Source: Roseiarcus sp963798015 (GTDB taxonomy: Bacteria; Pseudomonadota; Alphaproteobacteria; Rhizobiales; Beijerinckiaceae). From it: a stretch of DNA of 64,000 nt. The stretch is from positions 5,241-69,240 of the forward strand of contig CAWCSA010000011.1 in NCBI GenBank assembly GCA_963798015.1, in the 5' to 3' direction. The position numbers and the translations under genes are program-made. Shown piece by piece: positions 35,514 through 45,510 of this stretch (its first letter is position 1; every line of letters begins with the position of its first letter). Below the pieces are notes generated by a model, which did no database searches, was not told where the DNA came from, and was given only the letters and a program-made list of their open reading frames with translations.

Positions 35514-38066
35514 CTATGCGGGCGCGGCCTCCGGCTTGGGCGCGACTTTTAGTCCGGGCGCAGCCACGGATCGCGCATTCGGCGCGGATTTTGCCGCGAT
35601 CCGATCGAGGGCCCAATAGGCGATGAGTTTCACTGGGTCGGTCATGAGGAACCAGGCCAAGGCGTAGGCCCAAACGATTCCCGCATACTCCCAGCCGAGT
35701 GGCGTCACGAGCGAGACGCCATAGACCGCGATGAGCGTCGCCAGGGCCTGGGTTCCGATTACCGCCGCCAGCAGGATCCACGCCGGGCGCGTGGACCACC
35801 ACGGGCCGCGCGTTCGGGTCTGAAAGATGGTCAGATGCCCGGCGACCGATAGCATGAGGTACATCATCGTCTGGAGTTGCGGATGGCCGAGGCGGAGGAC
35901 ACGGTCACCGAGGTAAAACAACCCAAATGCGGCAATTGGGCCGACGAGCCCCAGCACCGTGGCGATGCCAAGAACCAGACGCATGTTCCATGCTTCAGGT
36001 TGGTTTCTATAAGTGACATTGTCATAGGCGATGGACAGGATCGCGGCGTCATTGAGCAACGCAAGCATCACGATCATGATCGCCGTCAGCGGATAGAAAT
36101 TGAAAATGGCGATGGCCAAGGTCATGAACAGCAAGACGCGTAAGGTCTCGGCGATGCGGTAAATCGCGTAGCTGTTCATGCGCTGGAAGATCCTGCGGCT
36201 TTCCTTGATCGCATCGATGATCACCGACAGCCCCGGCGCCACCAGCACGATGGAGGCTGCTGCGCGCGCCGCGTCGGTCGCGCCGGAAACAGCGAAGCCG
36301 CAGTCCGCCTTCTTCAGCGCAGGGGCGTCATTGACGCCGTCGCCGGTCATGCCGACGATGTGGCCGTGCTTCTGCAGCACGTCGACGATATGGAACTTGT
36401 GTTCGGGGAACACCTGAGCGAAGCCATCCGCGTCTTCGATGGTCTTGGCCACCGCCGCCGTTTCCTCGGTTTTGGCGTCGCCGAGAGTGTTCGCATCGAG
36501 GATGTTGGAGCCCATCCCGAGGGTTTTGGCCATCTCGCGCGCGATCGCCAGCGCGTCGCCAGTGACCATCTTGATCTTCACGCCCATCTCAGCCGCGGTC
36601 GCGACGGTGGATTTGGCGTCTTCACGCGGGGGATCGAACAGCGGCAGGACGCCGAGAAGCCGCCATTCGCCGTCGCCTTCCGCACGCGCCACGCCGAGCG
36701 CGCGAAATCCGCGAGCCGCAAAGTCATTGACGGCCTTGCCGACGGCGCCCTTCGCCGCCGCCGCATTGGCCGACAACGCCAGAATGACCTGCGGCGCGCC
36801 CTTCGTCACTTTGAAGGTTTTCCCATCCGCGCCCTTGACCGTGGCCTCGGTCCGCTTGTGCACAGGATCGAATGGCATGAAGTGTGTCACCTGATAGGGC
36901 TTCAGCGCCTGATTGTCCTTCAGGCCGCCCAGCACCGCGAGATCGATCGTATCGTCGTTCGCCGCTTGCGAAGCCAATGCGCCGGCCAGGATGAGTTGGT
37001 CGGCTTTGATCGCGTCCAGGCAGAACGGATCGCCGAGCGTCAGCTTGTTCTGGGTCAGGGTCCCCGTCTTGTCGGCGCACAGCACGTCGACGCCTGCCAA
37101 TTCCTCAATGGCGACCAGTTTGCTCACAATCGCCTGTTTCTTGGCGAGCAGGCGGGCGCCGACCGCCATTGTCACCGACAAGACCGTCGGCATCGCGACT
37201 GGAATAGCCGCGACCGTCAGGACGAGTGCGAATCGCAGCACGGTGAGGATCGGCTCGCCACGGTAGATTCCAAGGGCGACGATGACCGCGACAAGAATCA
37301 ACGCGAGGACAATCAGGTAGTCGCCAATCTTCAGCACGGCTTTCTGGAAATGGCTGGTGGTGACCGCCGTCTCCACCAGTTCGGCCGTCTTGCCGAAATA
37401 GGTTTTGCCGCCCGTCGCGTAGACCAGCGCGCCAATTTCGCCGCGCCGAACGATCGACCCGGAGAAGACGGCGTCGCCCGACTTACGGCTCGCGGGCAAA
37501 GACTCCCCGGTCAGCGCGGACTGGTCCACGGATATCTCGTCGCCCTCCAGCAAGCGCGCATCGGCCGGCACGATGTCGCCGAGGCGCAGGCGGATGACGT
37601 CTCCAGGCACAAGGTCACGCGCCGCCGGATTGGTCCACTTGCCGTCGCGTTTCACCCTCGCCTTGATCGCGAGCGTGGCCTTCAAGGCGGCGATGGCGTT
37701 GCCCGCCTGATGCTCCTCCCAGAATCCGACAACGGCGTTGGCGAGAAGCAGAAGCAAAATGATGCCAAAGTCCGGCCAGTGCCGGGCCGCTGCCGACAGG
37801 ATCACCGCCGCTTCGATCATCCACGGGATCGGACCCCAGAAATAGGAGAGGAACTTCAGGATTTCGTTGGTCTTCTTCTCCGCGATTTCGTTCGGCCCAT
37901 ATTGGGTCAGTCGCTTTTGCGCCTCGGCCTGGGTCAGCCCGTCTGGCGACGAACCCAATGTTTTCTCAACCTCCGCCAAAGGCAGCGTTTGCAAATCGTC
38001 TTTGCCGATGGTCTTCGATCCCGTCCCGGATTTGGGGGCCTTCGGCCGATCCAAGTGAGCTTCCAT
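35514..38066 (-). CDS. Plasma-membrane proton-efflux P-type ATPase
   Basis: 850 residues, P-type ATPase of the P3A proton-pump class. The phosphorylated Asp lies in VLCADKTGTLTQNKLTLGDP (about residue 335); the actuator motif is SALTGESLPASRKSGD; the nucleotide/hinge parts are MVTGDALAIAREM and MTGDGVNDAPALKKADCGFA. Ten hydrophobic segments are expected and the six C-terminal ones can be followed. The cation-ATPase N-terminal domain (LPLAEVEKTLGSSPDGLTQA) is present. Such pumps export protons and are found in some acid-tolerant or soil bacteria. It stands alone. Confidence 0.9.
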   Translation of the reverse strand: MEAHLDRPKAPKSGTGSKTIGKDDLQTLPLAEVEKTLGSSPDGLTQAEAQKRLTQYGPNEIAEKKTNEILKFLSYFWGPIPWMIEAAVILSAAARHWPDFGIILLLLLANAVVGFWEEHQAGNAIAALKATLAIKARVKRDGKWTNPAARDLVPGDVIRLRLGDIVPADARLLEGDEISVDQSALTGESLPASRKSGDAVFSGSIVRRGEIGALVYATGGKTYFGKTAELVETAVTTSHFQKAVLKIGDYLIVLALILVAVIVALGIYRGEPILTVLRFALVLTVAAIPVAMPTVLSVTMAVGARLLAKKQAIVSKLVAIEELAGVDVLCADKTGTLTQNKLTLGDPFCLDAIKADQLILAGALASQAANDDTIDLAVLGGLKDNQALKPYQVTHFMPFDPVHKRTEATVKGADGKTFKVTKGAPQVILALSANAAAAKGAVGKAVNDFAARGFRALGVARAEGDGEWRLLGVLPLFDPPREDAKSTVATAAEMGVKIKMVTGDALAIAREMAKTLGMGSNILDANTLGDAKTEETAAVAKTIEDADGFAQVFPEHKFHIVDVLQKHGHIVGMTGDGVNDAPALKKADCGFAVSGATDAARAAASIVLVAPGLSVIIDAIKESRRIFQRMNSYAIYRIAETLRVLLFMTLAIAIFNFYPLTAIMIVMLALLNDAAILSIAYDNVTYRNQPEAWNMRLVLGIATVLGLVGPIAAFGLFYLGDRVLRLGHPQLQTMMYLMLSVAGHLTIFQTRTRGPWWSTRPAWILLAAVIGTQALATLIAVYGVSLVTPLGWEYAGIVWAYALAWFLMTDPVKLIAYWALDRIAAKSAPNARSVAAPGLKVAPKPEAAPA

Positions 38067-38473
38067 CGTCGAAATTCCTTCCGCTATCGCGGTGATTTCG
38101 CCTCAGCATGCTCTGGGACAAGAGTTGCCTTTGCTAGCGTTCGCTCGTGGCGCGCCGCGACATTGTGCGAACCGAGAACTCAAAGCCCGGATATTGGCGC
38201 GCGGCGAGGTGGGCTCCGCTGCCGTGAAACACACAAGCGCCCGAGATGCCGCCAAAATAAGGCTACGAGAATACGCACGCATCTGCCTTTGAGATTGTCA
38301 TGAGCGCTCTTCGTCACCGATCAACAGGCGTTGGCGCGACGCCATTTGTGCTTCCGGCGGAACGGAGGCCTCGAAGGGTCTTGCACGGACGGCCGCGCCG
38401 TCAGCCAAAAGTCCGCTTTCTCGCCCTTCCCGCTCGCTCACAGGGCCGATCTTGAAGGGCGGGAAAGGGTCCA
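38067..38473. other. Region between proton pump and IS1182-like element
   Basis: About 400 bp. The minus strand contains a short open frame ending at 38298 (ESGLLADGAAVRARPFEASV, PPEAQMASRQRLLIGDEERS, stop) that looks coding-like and is interrupted on its upstream side by the transposon. It could be the tail of a gene cut by that insertion; I do not recognise it. Confidence 0.35.
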
Positions 38474-40041
38474 GGCTGTGTGAAACCATTGGTTGAGTTA
38501 GAATCTTGACGCATTGAGTCGGGGTTCTTGATGAAGCGCTTTGTCGAGGGTGAGGATCGGCGGCAGGGCGTTTTGCTTCCGGAGTATCTCGACGACTTTG
38601 TAGCTGAGGAGAACCAGGTCCGAGTCATCGAGGCGTTCGTCGACGAGCTGGATTTGCGGGGGCTGGGGTTTGAGGGCGTGGTCCCGGAGGCGACGGGCCG
38701 TCCGGCCTACCATCCCGCCACGATGCTGAAGATCTACCTCTACGGCTACCTCAATCGCATCCAGTCGAGCCGGCGGCTCGAACGGGAGACCCAACGCAAC
38801 ATCGAGCTCATGTGGCTGACCGGCCGACTGATGCCGGACTTCAAGACGATCGCCGACTTCCGCCGCGACAGCGGGCCGGCGATCCGCGCGGCCTGTGCGC
38901 AGTTCATCGTGCTGTGCCGTCAGTTCAACCTTTTCACGCGGACTGTCATTGCGATCGACGGGAGCAAGTTCAAAGCAGTCAACAATCGCGACAAGAACTT
39001 CACAGTGGCAAAGGTCGCCAAGCGCATTGAGCAGGTGGAGGCCAGCATCGCGCGTTACCTGGCGGCCTTGGATCGCGCCGACCGGGAGGACGGCGATGTG
39101 GCCGAGGCAAAGACAGTCCGCCTCAAGGAGAAGATCGAGGGCCTGCGGCGGCGGATGCAGTCCCTCAAGGAGATTGTCAGCAGGTCGAGGCCGCGCCCGA
39201 CAAACAGGTCTCCCTGACCGATCCCGATGCCCGCTCGATGGCGACCAGCGGCAAGGGCACCGGCATCGTCGGCTACAACGTGCAGATCGCTGTCGATGCC
39301 GAGCACCATCTGATCGTCGCACATGAGGTTACCAATGTCGGCAGCGATCGGGCGCAACTGACCGCAATGGGCCGCAAGGCCCGCGAGGCAAGCGGATGCG
39401 AGGAGGTCACGGTGCTGGCCGACAGAGGCTATTACAATGGCGACGAGGTGCTGGCCTGCGAGGGCACAGGCATTCTACCGGTCATCCCCAAGACGCAAAC
39501 CTCCGGCAACCCAAGCGCGGCCTCTTCACCGTGGCGGACTTTATCTACGACGCCGAGAACGATCGCTACACCTGCCCCGCCAGAGAGCACCTGACCAAGG
39601 GAAAGGTGCGCTCAGACCGCCGCGATAATATCGATCACTATCGCAACCTCACAGCATGCCTAACCTGCGCGCTCAAGCCTCGATGCACGCCCGACAAGGT
39701 CAAACGCCTGAAGCGCTGGGAGCACGAGAGCGTGCTCGACAAGATGCAAGCCAGGCTCGACCACATGCCGGAGGCCATGACAATCCGCCGGCAGACCGTC
39801 GAGCATCCGTTCGGCACGCTCAAGGCTTGGATGGGCAGCACCCACTTCCTGACCAGGACCCTCGAAAAGGTCAAAACCGAGATGAGCCTGCAGGTGCTAG
39901 CCTACAATATGAAGCGAATGATCAACCTCTTCGGCGTCAACCCGCTGATGCAGGCGATCGCGGCCTGACCGCGCGCCCCGGCCGGCGCGAGCCACCGCTG
40001 TTGCACAATACCCGCATCGGAAATCATGTTTTCACACGGCC
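38474..40041 (+). mobile_element. IS1182-like insertion sequence (inactive)
   Basis: About 1.57 kb bounded by imperfect inverted ends, GGCTGTGTGAAACCATT on the left and the complement of GGCCGTGTGAAAACATG on the right. No convincing target duplication is visible, so the ends are approximate. Its transposase has two frameshifts. Confidence 0.65.
38528..39968 (+). pseudogene. IS1182-like transposase, two frameshifts
   Basis: Three consecutive frames together make one transposase of about 475 residues: MMKRFVEGEDRRQGVLLPEY through YHPATMLKIYLYGYLNRIQS to MQSLKEIV; then, after a shift near 39180, EAAPDKQVSLTDPDARSMAT, GYNVQIAVDAEHHLIVAHEV, VLADRGYYNGDEV; then, after a second shift near 39505, GLFTVADFIYDAENDRYTCP to TVEHPFGTLKAWMGSTHFLT. 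DDE residues are suggested by AIDGSKFKAV, LADRGYYNG and VEHPFGTLK. Not functional as written. Confidence 0.85.
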
Positions 40042-40138
40042 TCCGTCGATATCGGTCGAGCTGATTGACCTTTGACCTAGACCCGAGTTGCTTTTGGATT
40101 GAGGTAGGCCCGTAGAACCGACCGGGATGACAATTGAT

Positions 40139-41527
40139 GTCGATAGCGAATTAAGTTGTCCGGTTTTGGTAGCCCATCATATGTCCGCTTCTTCTGGTTC
40201 TGTTCTGCCTCGTGGGCGGGGTGGGCAAGCCGGAGGCTTGTCCATGCCGTCCACGAGGGCTTCGCCGCCGAGCGGATTTAAGCGGCGTTTTTCGCATCTC
40301 TGATCGCTCCGTTCTGGTCATATCGGCCGATGCAGCGGGGCCCGTGGAAGAGGGCGTGGGAGCCGTCGGGGTAGACGTGGACCTTGACCCGCGCCTTGAC
40401 GAAATGGGGCCGCATCGGGCTTTCGGGGATCTGCAGTTTCAGCGTCCGGTAGGACACGCAATTGTCGTTCATGACCTGGCGTTCCTCCTGCACGCAGAGG
40501 ATCTCGTCGAGATCGACGCCCGGAATAAGCGTGAAGGCTGAACCCTCGCCGGCCGGATCGACCGCAAAGCGGGCGTTGTGTTCCGGCAGATAGCGGTCGC
40601 GGATGAAGGCGTTGGCCGCCTCCACATCGGTTATGCCGGCGAGCCGGAGCTCCTTGGGCAGCCGGCCCTGAAGCGTGCCGAACATCCGTTCCGAACGGCC
40701 ACGGGCCTGGGGAGAGAAAGCCCCGATATGCTCGATTCCGAGCTGCTCAAGGGCTCGCCCGACCTGGGTCGGTGAGCCGCGGTCGATCTCGCCGGCCTTG
40801 GTGGTGCGGAAATAGTGCGAGCCGCGATCCGTATAGAGGCTCATCGGCAGGCCGTGCTCGGCGAAAACCTCCTTCAGCGCCCGGAAGGTCGAGGCCGTGC
40901 CCTCCTCCTCGATGAGAAAGGCCGAATAGATCGCCCCCGTCGCATCGTCGAGCGTCACGATCAGGTCGAGCGCCGGCTGGCCCTCGAGCCATTCGTGGCG
41001 CGAGCCGTCCTGGTGCAGCATCATGCCCGGCAGTGGCCGCCGCTCGCGCTTGCGCCGGTGGGCGCCCTTGCGCGGCGCCTTCGCCACAACGCCCGCCCAC
41101 TGAAGATGCAGCTTCGTCCAGGTGTAGCCCCAGCCGAAGCCGTGATCCTTGATCAGATGCTCGTGGAAGTGCTTGACCGTAAAACCCTGGTAGCGCTCGC
41201 GGTAAAGCCGCTCCACTTCCTCCGCCCGATCGGCGGGAACCCGCCTGCCCGACGCCTGGCCGAGCCGGCGGTCGACAAGCCCAGCCTCGCCTTCCTCTTC
41301 GTAACGCCGCGTCCAGCGCCGGAACGTCCGCTCGCTCACGCCGAGCAACTCAGCCGCCTCTTCCTGGTTCAGCTCCGCCGATTCCCAGCGGTTCAGAACG
41401 TTCAAAAACACCGTCATGCGCACACCCTGAAGGGCTTCTGTCCAGCGCATCCAACCCCTCCAAAAAGGGCCGGATCTACCGGACAGATCGTGCGCTACCT
41501 AAACCGGACATATCGTCTGCTACCGAC
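40139..41527 (-). mobile_element. ISNCY (IS1202-like) insertion sequence with 18-bp flanking repeat
   Basis: 1389 bp with inverted ends GTCGATAGC...TGTCCGGTTTTGGTAGC (left) and GTCGGTAGC...TGTCCGGTTTAGGTAGC (right, complement). It is flanked by an 18-bp direct repeat, ACCGGGATGACAATTGAT (40121-40138) and ACCGGGACGACAATTGAT (41528-41545), one mismatch. Long target duplications are known for the IS1202 group, which fits. Confidence 0.8.
40278..41450 (-). CDS. ISNCY-family transposase
   Basis: 390 residues, intact. N-terminal helix-turn-helix (LNQEEAAELLGVSERTFRRW), then an integrase-type DDE core: Asp in HQDGSRHEWLEG, Asp in MSLYTDRGSHYF and Glu in SPQARGRSERMFGTLQGRLP. Start ATG 41450 (MRWTEALQGVRMTVFLNVLN) with GGAGG upstream. 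Likely active because the frame and both ends are complete. Confidence 0.9.
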   Translation of the reverse strand: MRWTEALQGVRMTVFLNVLNRWESAELNQEEAAELLGVSERTFRRWTRRYEEEGEAGLVDRRLGQASGRRVPADRAEEVERLYRERYQGFTVKHFHEHLIKDHGFGWGYTWTKLHLQWAGVVAKAPRKGAHRRKRERRPLPGMMLHQDGSRHEWLEGQPALDLIVTLDDATGAIYSAFLIEEEGTASTFRALKEVFAEHGLPMSLYTDRGSHYFRTTKAGEIDRGSPTQVGRALEQLGIEHIGAFSPQARGRSERMFGTLQGRLPKELRLAGITDVEAANAFIRDRYLPEHNARFAVDPAGEGSAFTLIPGVDLDEILCVQEERQVMNDNCVSYRTLKLQIPESPMRPHFVKARVKVHVYPDGSHALFHGPRCIGRYDQNGAIRDAKNAA

Positions 41528-41545
41528 ACCGGGACGACAATTGAT

Positions 41546-41873
41546 TGCAGAAAATAAGAAACTAAGCTAAGCTCGCTCCATGACCAATCCTTGCCTTCCA
41601 CAGGCCAAATCGTGGCTATCGCGACCGGAGCCTCGAACGCCAAGGGCAAAACTGGCACGAAAAAATTTTCGCGGAAAATCCCGCGTAACCCATTGATAAG
41701 TTTCAATTCGGGCGAGAATCAAGGAAATCCAAGGAAATCAAACCCCCTTTTTCCGGGGTTTTCATCGCGAAATAGCCACAGGCCAAGCCAATCCAAATTG
41801 ACCGACCGGGCCGCTGGCCGGATAGGCCGCTAGCCGGAGCCCGCGCTTAGGCCGGGCGCCCTAAGTTCCTGCC
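41546..41873. other. Intergenic region right of the ISNCY element
   Basis: About 330 bp. It starts with TGCAGAAAATAAG after the right-hand 18-bp repeat and is somewhat richer in A/T than its surroundings (runs such as GAAAAAATTTTC). No gene, repeat or promoter that I can support. Confidence 0.4.
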
Positions 41874-42545
41874 TCACTTCCCCGGGCATTCTTTCTGCAG
41901 CCGCTCCATCGCCTGGGCGAAGCCGCCAAGCGAATAGGTGTCGATCGACTGGTGGCCTCTGAGCGACGCCGCCTTGAGCACCAATTTCGCGCCTTTGCGC
42001 ATTTCGGCAATCAGCGCGCTCTCTTTCGCCGCGTTCTTGACCCAGAGGTTTCCGCCTTTGGGAAGCATCTCGAACGACGTCTGGTCGACCAGGGCAACCG
42101 GGGCCGAGGCGGCAGACGTCTTCGATTTGCCTTCCGACTTCGAGGGTTTCTCACCCGGCTTGGCCTCGGCGTTTGATTCGGCCGTGTCTCCTCCCGAGAC
42201 GTCGAAGCCCATGATGAAGGACACTTCGTTGCGCACCCCTTCCGACGGACGGTCGGAAATGAACGCATAGCCCGGATCGCGGGTAAGGTTCGCGGGCTCG
42301 CGCGATTTGGGCTGTGCGAGGGTATAGCAGATGCGTCCCTTGCCGACTTCACCGACGAAGACATTCCAATCGCCGAAGGTCGCGACCAGCGATGGCTTGG
42401 ACGCCTCCTCCTTCGCGCCCGATTTGGGCGCGGGCTTGGCCGCCTTGGTCGCGGCGACGGCGGGCGGGAGAACCGCGCTCGCGGCGCAAACCGCTACGGC
42501 GGCAAACCCCATGGCGCGGAGGGACGAGAGGACAAGACGCGTCAT
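41874..42545 (-). CDS. Invasion-associated locus B (IalB)-family protein
   Basis: Exported protein of 223 residues from ATG 42545 with AAAGGA upstream. Signal peptide MTRLVLSSLRAMGFAAVAVC ends near AVA. A Lys/Ala/Pro linker precedes the IalB core (VATFGDWNVFVGEVGKGRIC, YTLAQPKSREPANL, GVRNEVSFIMGFDV) and a C-terminal ALIAEMRKGAKLVLKAASLR. An acidic/basic insert (AKPGEKPSKSEGKSKTSAAS) interrupts the core. IalB proteins are periplasmic or envelope proteins of unclear function; the name comes from Bartonella and does not imply virulence. Confidence 0.82.
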   Translation of the reverse strand: MTRLVLSSLRAMGFAAVAVCAASAVLPPAVAATKAAKPAPKSGAKEEASKPSLVATFGDWNVFVGEVGKGRICYTLAQPKSREPANLTRDPGYAFISDRPSEGVRNEVSFIMGFDVSGGDTAESNAEAKPGEKPSKSEGKSKTSAASAPVALVDQTSFEMLPKGGNLWVKNAAKESALIAEMRKGAKLVLKAASLRGHQSIDTYSLGGFAQAMERLQKECPGK

Positions 42546-42711
42546 CAAGAACAATCCTTTGAACCGGGGCCGGCCTTATGGCCAGAGCCGGGTGGCGGGC
42601 TTCCCTGCCGTCCGATCCGGGCAAAATTCTGGCCATGCGCCTTGCCGGCCGGCGCAAGGGCTGTAATCCTGCATTTGGTTACTGAAAAATTAGTAAAATT
42701 TGGAGCCCTCG

Positions 42712-43698
42712 ATGAAAGCCCTGATCTGCCAGTCGCTTGGCCCCGCCGAAAACTTGCTGGTGATGGAGGTCGAGGCGCCTCGGGCCGGCGACGGCGAAGT
42801 GCTGGTCGAGGTCGCCTATGCGGGGCTGAATTTCTTCGACACGCTGATCATCGAGGGCAAATACCAGGTGAGGCCCAAGCCGCCGTTCTCGCCCGGCGCC
42901 GAGTTCTCCGGCCATGTGGTTGCGCTGGGACCGGGAGCGCAAGGATTTAAGGCCGGCGATCGGGTCATGGGCGCCTGCTCGCATGGGGCCGCCGCGGAAG
43001 TGATCGCTATCCCCACGACGCGACTGGTGAAAATCCCCGACGGTCTTGCCCTCGACAAAGCCGCCGGCCTTTCGGTCACCTACGGCACATCCATGCACGC
43101 GCTCAAACAGCGGGCGGAGATGAAGGCCGGCGAGACCCTTTTCGTGCTTGGCGCCTCGGGCGGCGTTGGGCTCGCGGCGGTGGAGATCGGCAAGGCGATG
43201 GGCGCTCGCGTCATCGCGGGCGCGTCGTCAGACGAAAAGCTCGCCTTCACCCGCCGCTTTGGCGCGGCTGAGACAGTCAACACCGCAGGCGATGACATGC
43301 GCGCGCGCCTCAAGGAGCTAGCGCCCAAGGGTGTCGACGTCGTCTACGATCCGGTTGGTGGCCCTCTGACCGAAGCGGCCCTGCGGTCGCTCGCCTGGAA
43401 AGGGCGGCTTCTGGTAATTGGCTTCGCCTCGGGCGAAATTCCCCGCCCGCCCCTCAATATCCCGCTGTTAAAGGGCTGCGACATCCGGGGGGTCTATTGG
43501 GGCGAATTCACTGCGCGCGAGCCGGAAGCCCAGCGCGAGAACATGGCCCAATTGATGGACTGGGCAAAGTCCGGGATCTTAAGCGTTCATGTCCACGCCA
43601 CATATCCGCTGGAGGATTACCGCCGGGCATTTGACGCGATCTCCAAGCGCCAGGTGCTCGGCAAAACCCTGCTCCAGCTTGCCGCGGCTACGGATTGA
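42712..43698 (+). CDS. NADPH:quinone oxidoreductase family protein
   Basis: 328 residues from ATG 42712, with GGAG 6 nt upstream. Medium-chain dehydrogenase/reductase without zinc ligands: MKALICQSLGPAENLLVMEV, AYAGLNFFDTLIIEGKYQVR, FSPGAEFSGHVVALGPGAQG, and the NADPH-binding motif VLGASGGVGLAAVEIGKAMG. Family members reduce quinones or enones in the cytosol. Single gene. Confidence 0.9.
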   Translation: MKALICQSLGPAENLLVMEVEAPRAGDGEVLVEVAYAGLNFFDTLIIEGKYQVRPKPPFSPGAEFSGHVVALGPGAQGFKAGDRVMGACSHGAAAEVIAIPTTRLVKIPDGLALDKAAGLSVTYGTSMHALKQRAEMKAGETLFVLGASGGVGLAAVEIGKAMGARVIAGASSDEKLAFTRRFGAAETVNTAGDDMRARLKELAPKGVDVVYDPVGGPLTEAALRSLAWKGRLLVIGFASGEIPRPPLNIPLLKGCDIRGVYWGEFTAREPEAQRENMAQLMDWAKSGILSVHVHATYPLEDYRRAFDAISKRQVLGKTLLQLAAATD

Positions 43699-43777
43699 AG
43701 ACCGGTTGAAACGCGTGTTGCGACGCACAACATGAAAGTCGGGATGAAGCGCCGAGGACGAATCGGCGAGGTCGGTT

Positions 43778-44392
43778 ATGGACGAAGCAAAATCATCCCC
43801 CGTGGAGCTTCGACGGCTCTGGCCATCGGACAAGGAAGCGTTTCGCTATCATCTCGTCAGCCTCAGCCTGCGCAGCCGGCATTTGCGCTTCGGCGGCGGC
43901 ATGTCGGATGAGTTCCTCGTCCGTTACGCCGAAAACTGCTTCGGCGAGGGCGACCTCATCTACGGGGCCTTCATCGATGGCAAGCTGGTCGGCGCGGCGG
44001 AACTCCGCTCCAATCAGTCGATCTGGAACGAGCAGGCGCCGTTCGGACGCCACATCCGCGCCGAGGCGGCGCTCTCGGTGGACGAGAGCCATCGCCGCCG
44101 CGGCTTCGGCGAGAAGCTGTTCAAGCGCATCCTGCGCGCCGCCACCAATCACGGCGTCGAGACGATCGAGATCGTCTGCCTGCCCGAAAATGTCGGCATG
44201 CAGAACCTGGCGAGGAAGTTTAGCGCCCATTTCACTTTCGAGGAGAACTGGCTGACCGGCCGCCTCACGGTGCGCCCGCCAACCGCGCTCTCGCTGTTCC
44301 GGGAGGCCTCCAGCGATGCGCTCGACTTTGGCGCCGCGCTGTTCGACGCCCATTGGCGGGCGGGCGGGGAAGCGCTGGAAAAGGGCGCGTAA
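43778..44392 (+). CDS. GNAT-family N-acetyltransferase
   Basis: 204 residues. Acetyl-CoA-binding motif A is visible as VDESHRRRGFGEKLFKRILR (about residues 107-126) and the beta-4 strand as DLIYGAFIDGKLVGAAELRS. The sequence RLWPSDKEAFRYHLVSLSLR resembles GNAT proteins attached to acyl-CoA synthetases (Pat-type), but no such domain is present. Substrate unknown. Confidence 0.82.
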   Translation: MDEAKSSPVELRRLWPSDKEAFRYHLVSLSLRSRHLRFGGGMSDEFLVRYAENCFGEGDLIYGAFIDGKLVGAAELRSNQSIWNEQAPFGRHIRAEAALSVDESHRRRGFGEKLFKRILRAATNHGVETIEIVCLPENVGMQNLARKFSAHFTFEENWLTGRLTVRPPTALSLFREASSDALDFGAALFDAHWRAGGEALEKGA

Positions 44393-44454
44393 CCCCTGAT
44401 CGCGCCATCGCCCTTTGTCGGATTTCGGTCGTCCAACCTCGGGCCTAGCCTGCA

Positions 44455-44472
44455 TATATCTGATCGGATATA
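44455..44472. promoter_or_regulatory. Palindrome upstream of the GAF/Fis regulator
   Basis: TATATC-TGATCG-GATATA, perfect 6-bp arms, 58 bp before the regulator start and in a short A/T-rich patch. Position and symmetry suit an operator, possibly of a GntR-type or other dimeric regulator, or autoregulation. No factor can be assigned. Confidence 0.4.
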
Positions 44473-44530
44473 ACGCTCGCTGACCTCCGCCCAACGCGGA
44501 AGCCGCGGTCGGAACGCCCGGGAGGATTCT

Positions 44531-45493
44531 ATGGGGCGAGTTGAGGCCCCCGCCCACGCGGATCATGTTCTCAAGGTGATTGCCGGCAATGACGCCGCAA
44601 GCTCCGCGCTCGCCGCGTCCTGGCGCCGGTCCGGCGCGTTGCATGCGCTCGATCCCGCAAGCCACGCGCCCTCACAAAGGCTGCCCGAGGATGAGATCGC
44701 GCAATCGCGCGAACGGATGGGCTCGCTGCTCTTCGCCGCGCAAGCGAGCATCGATCGCCTCTTTCTCGCCGTAGGCGGCGTCGGGTGCTCGGTCGTGCTG
44801 GCCGATCCACGCGGAATCATCGTCGACCGGCGCGGCGCGCCTTGCGACGATAATCTCTTCGACAGTTCGGGCCTGTGGACCGGCGCGGTCTGGAGCGAAA
44901 GATACGAGGGCACGAACGGCATCGGCACGTGCATTGTCGAGCGGCGCGCGGTGACCATCGATCGCGATCAGCACTTCTTCACCCGCAATTCGGGCCTGTT
45001 TTGCACGACCGCGCCGATTTTTGACGAACACGGCGATCTGGCCGCGGCGCTTGACGTATCCTCCGCCCGGGGCGACCTGACCGAAGGCTTCGCGCGCCTG
45101 ATCGCGAGCACGGTTGCGGACGCGGCGCGATTCATCGAAGCGGAGAACTTCCGTCTGGCCTTTCCCAGGGCGCGGATCCTGCTCGCGCCGACCGGCGACC
45201 GGTACGGGTCCTCGCTGCTTGCAGTCGACCGGGACGACCTCGTGATTGGCGCGACGCGGGCGGCCCGGATCGGGCTCGGCGTCAACTCGGCCACGCTGAA
45301 ACGTCCAACCCCAGCCGCAGACCTCATGGGGCGAGCGGGAGCCGAAAGCGACGACATTGGCGCAGCCGAGCGGGCCGTTCTCCAGCGCGCCCTCGCGCGT
45401 TCGAGCGGCAACGTCTCCAAGGCGGCAAAGGACCTCAATATGTCGCGAGCGACGTTCCACCGGAAGATGAAGGAGCTCGGCCTGCGCGGCTGA
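44531..45493 (+). CDS. GAF-Fis transcriptional regulator lacking AAA+ domain
   Basis: 320 residues from ATG 44531 with GGGAGGA upstream. N-terminal AcoR-type part (SSALAASWRRSGALHALDPA, WSERYEGTNGIGTCIVERRA, FCTTAPIFDEHGDLAAALDV) containing a GAF sensor domain, and a C-terminal Fis-type helix-turn-helix (LARSSGNVSKAAKDLNMSRA, TFHRKMKELGLRG). The sigma-54 AAA+ module normally between them (GAFTGA motif) is absent, so it cannot work as a sigma-54 activator. It lies directly upstream of the aldehyde dehydrogenase, which it probably controls. Confidence 0.88.
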   Translation: MGRVEAPAHADHVLKVIAGNDAASSALAASWRRSGALHALDPASHAPSQRLPEDEIAQSRERMGSLLFAAQASIDRLFLAVGGVGCSVVLADPRGIIVDRRGAPCDDNLFDSSGLWTGAVWSERYEGTNGIGTCIVERRAVTIDRDQHFFTRNSGLFCTTAPIFDEHGDLAAALDVSSARGDLTEGFARLIASTVADAARFIEAENFRLAFPRARILLAPTGDRYGSSLLAVDRDDLVIGATRAARIGLGVNSATLKRPTPAADLMGRAGAESDDIGAAERAVLQRALARSSGNVSKAAKDLNMSRATFHRKMKELGLRG

Positions 45494-45510
45494 CGAATGA
45501 GCTTAGCGAG

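Noticed and set aside
36360..38303. A 647-codon open frame on the plus strand opposite the proton ATPase
   Set aside because: Arg/His/Gln/Asp-rich translation typical of the antisense of GC-rich genes; the minus-strand frame has all P-type ATPase motifs.
44531..45493. Sigma-54 activator of the aldehyde dehydrogenase
   Set aside because: No AAA+ domain or GAFTGA motif; only GAF and Fis parts exist.
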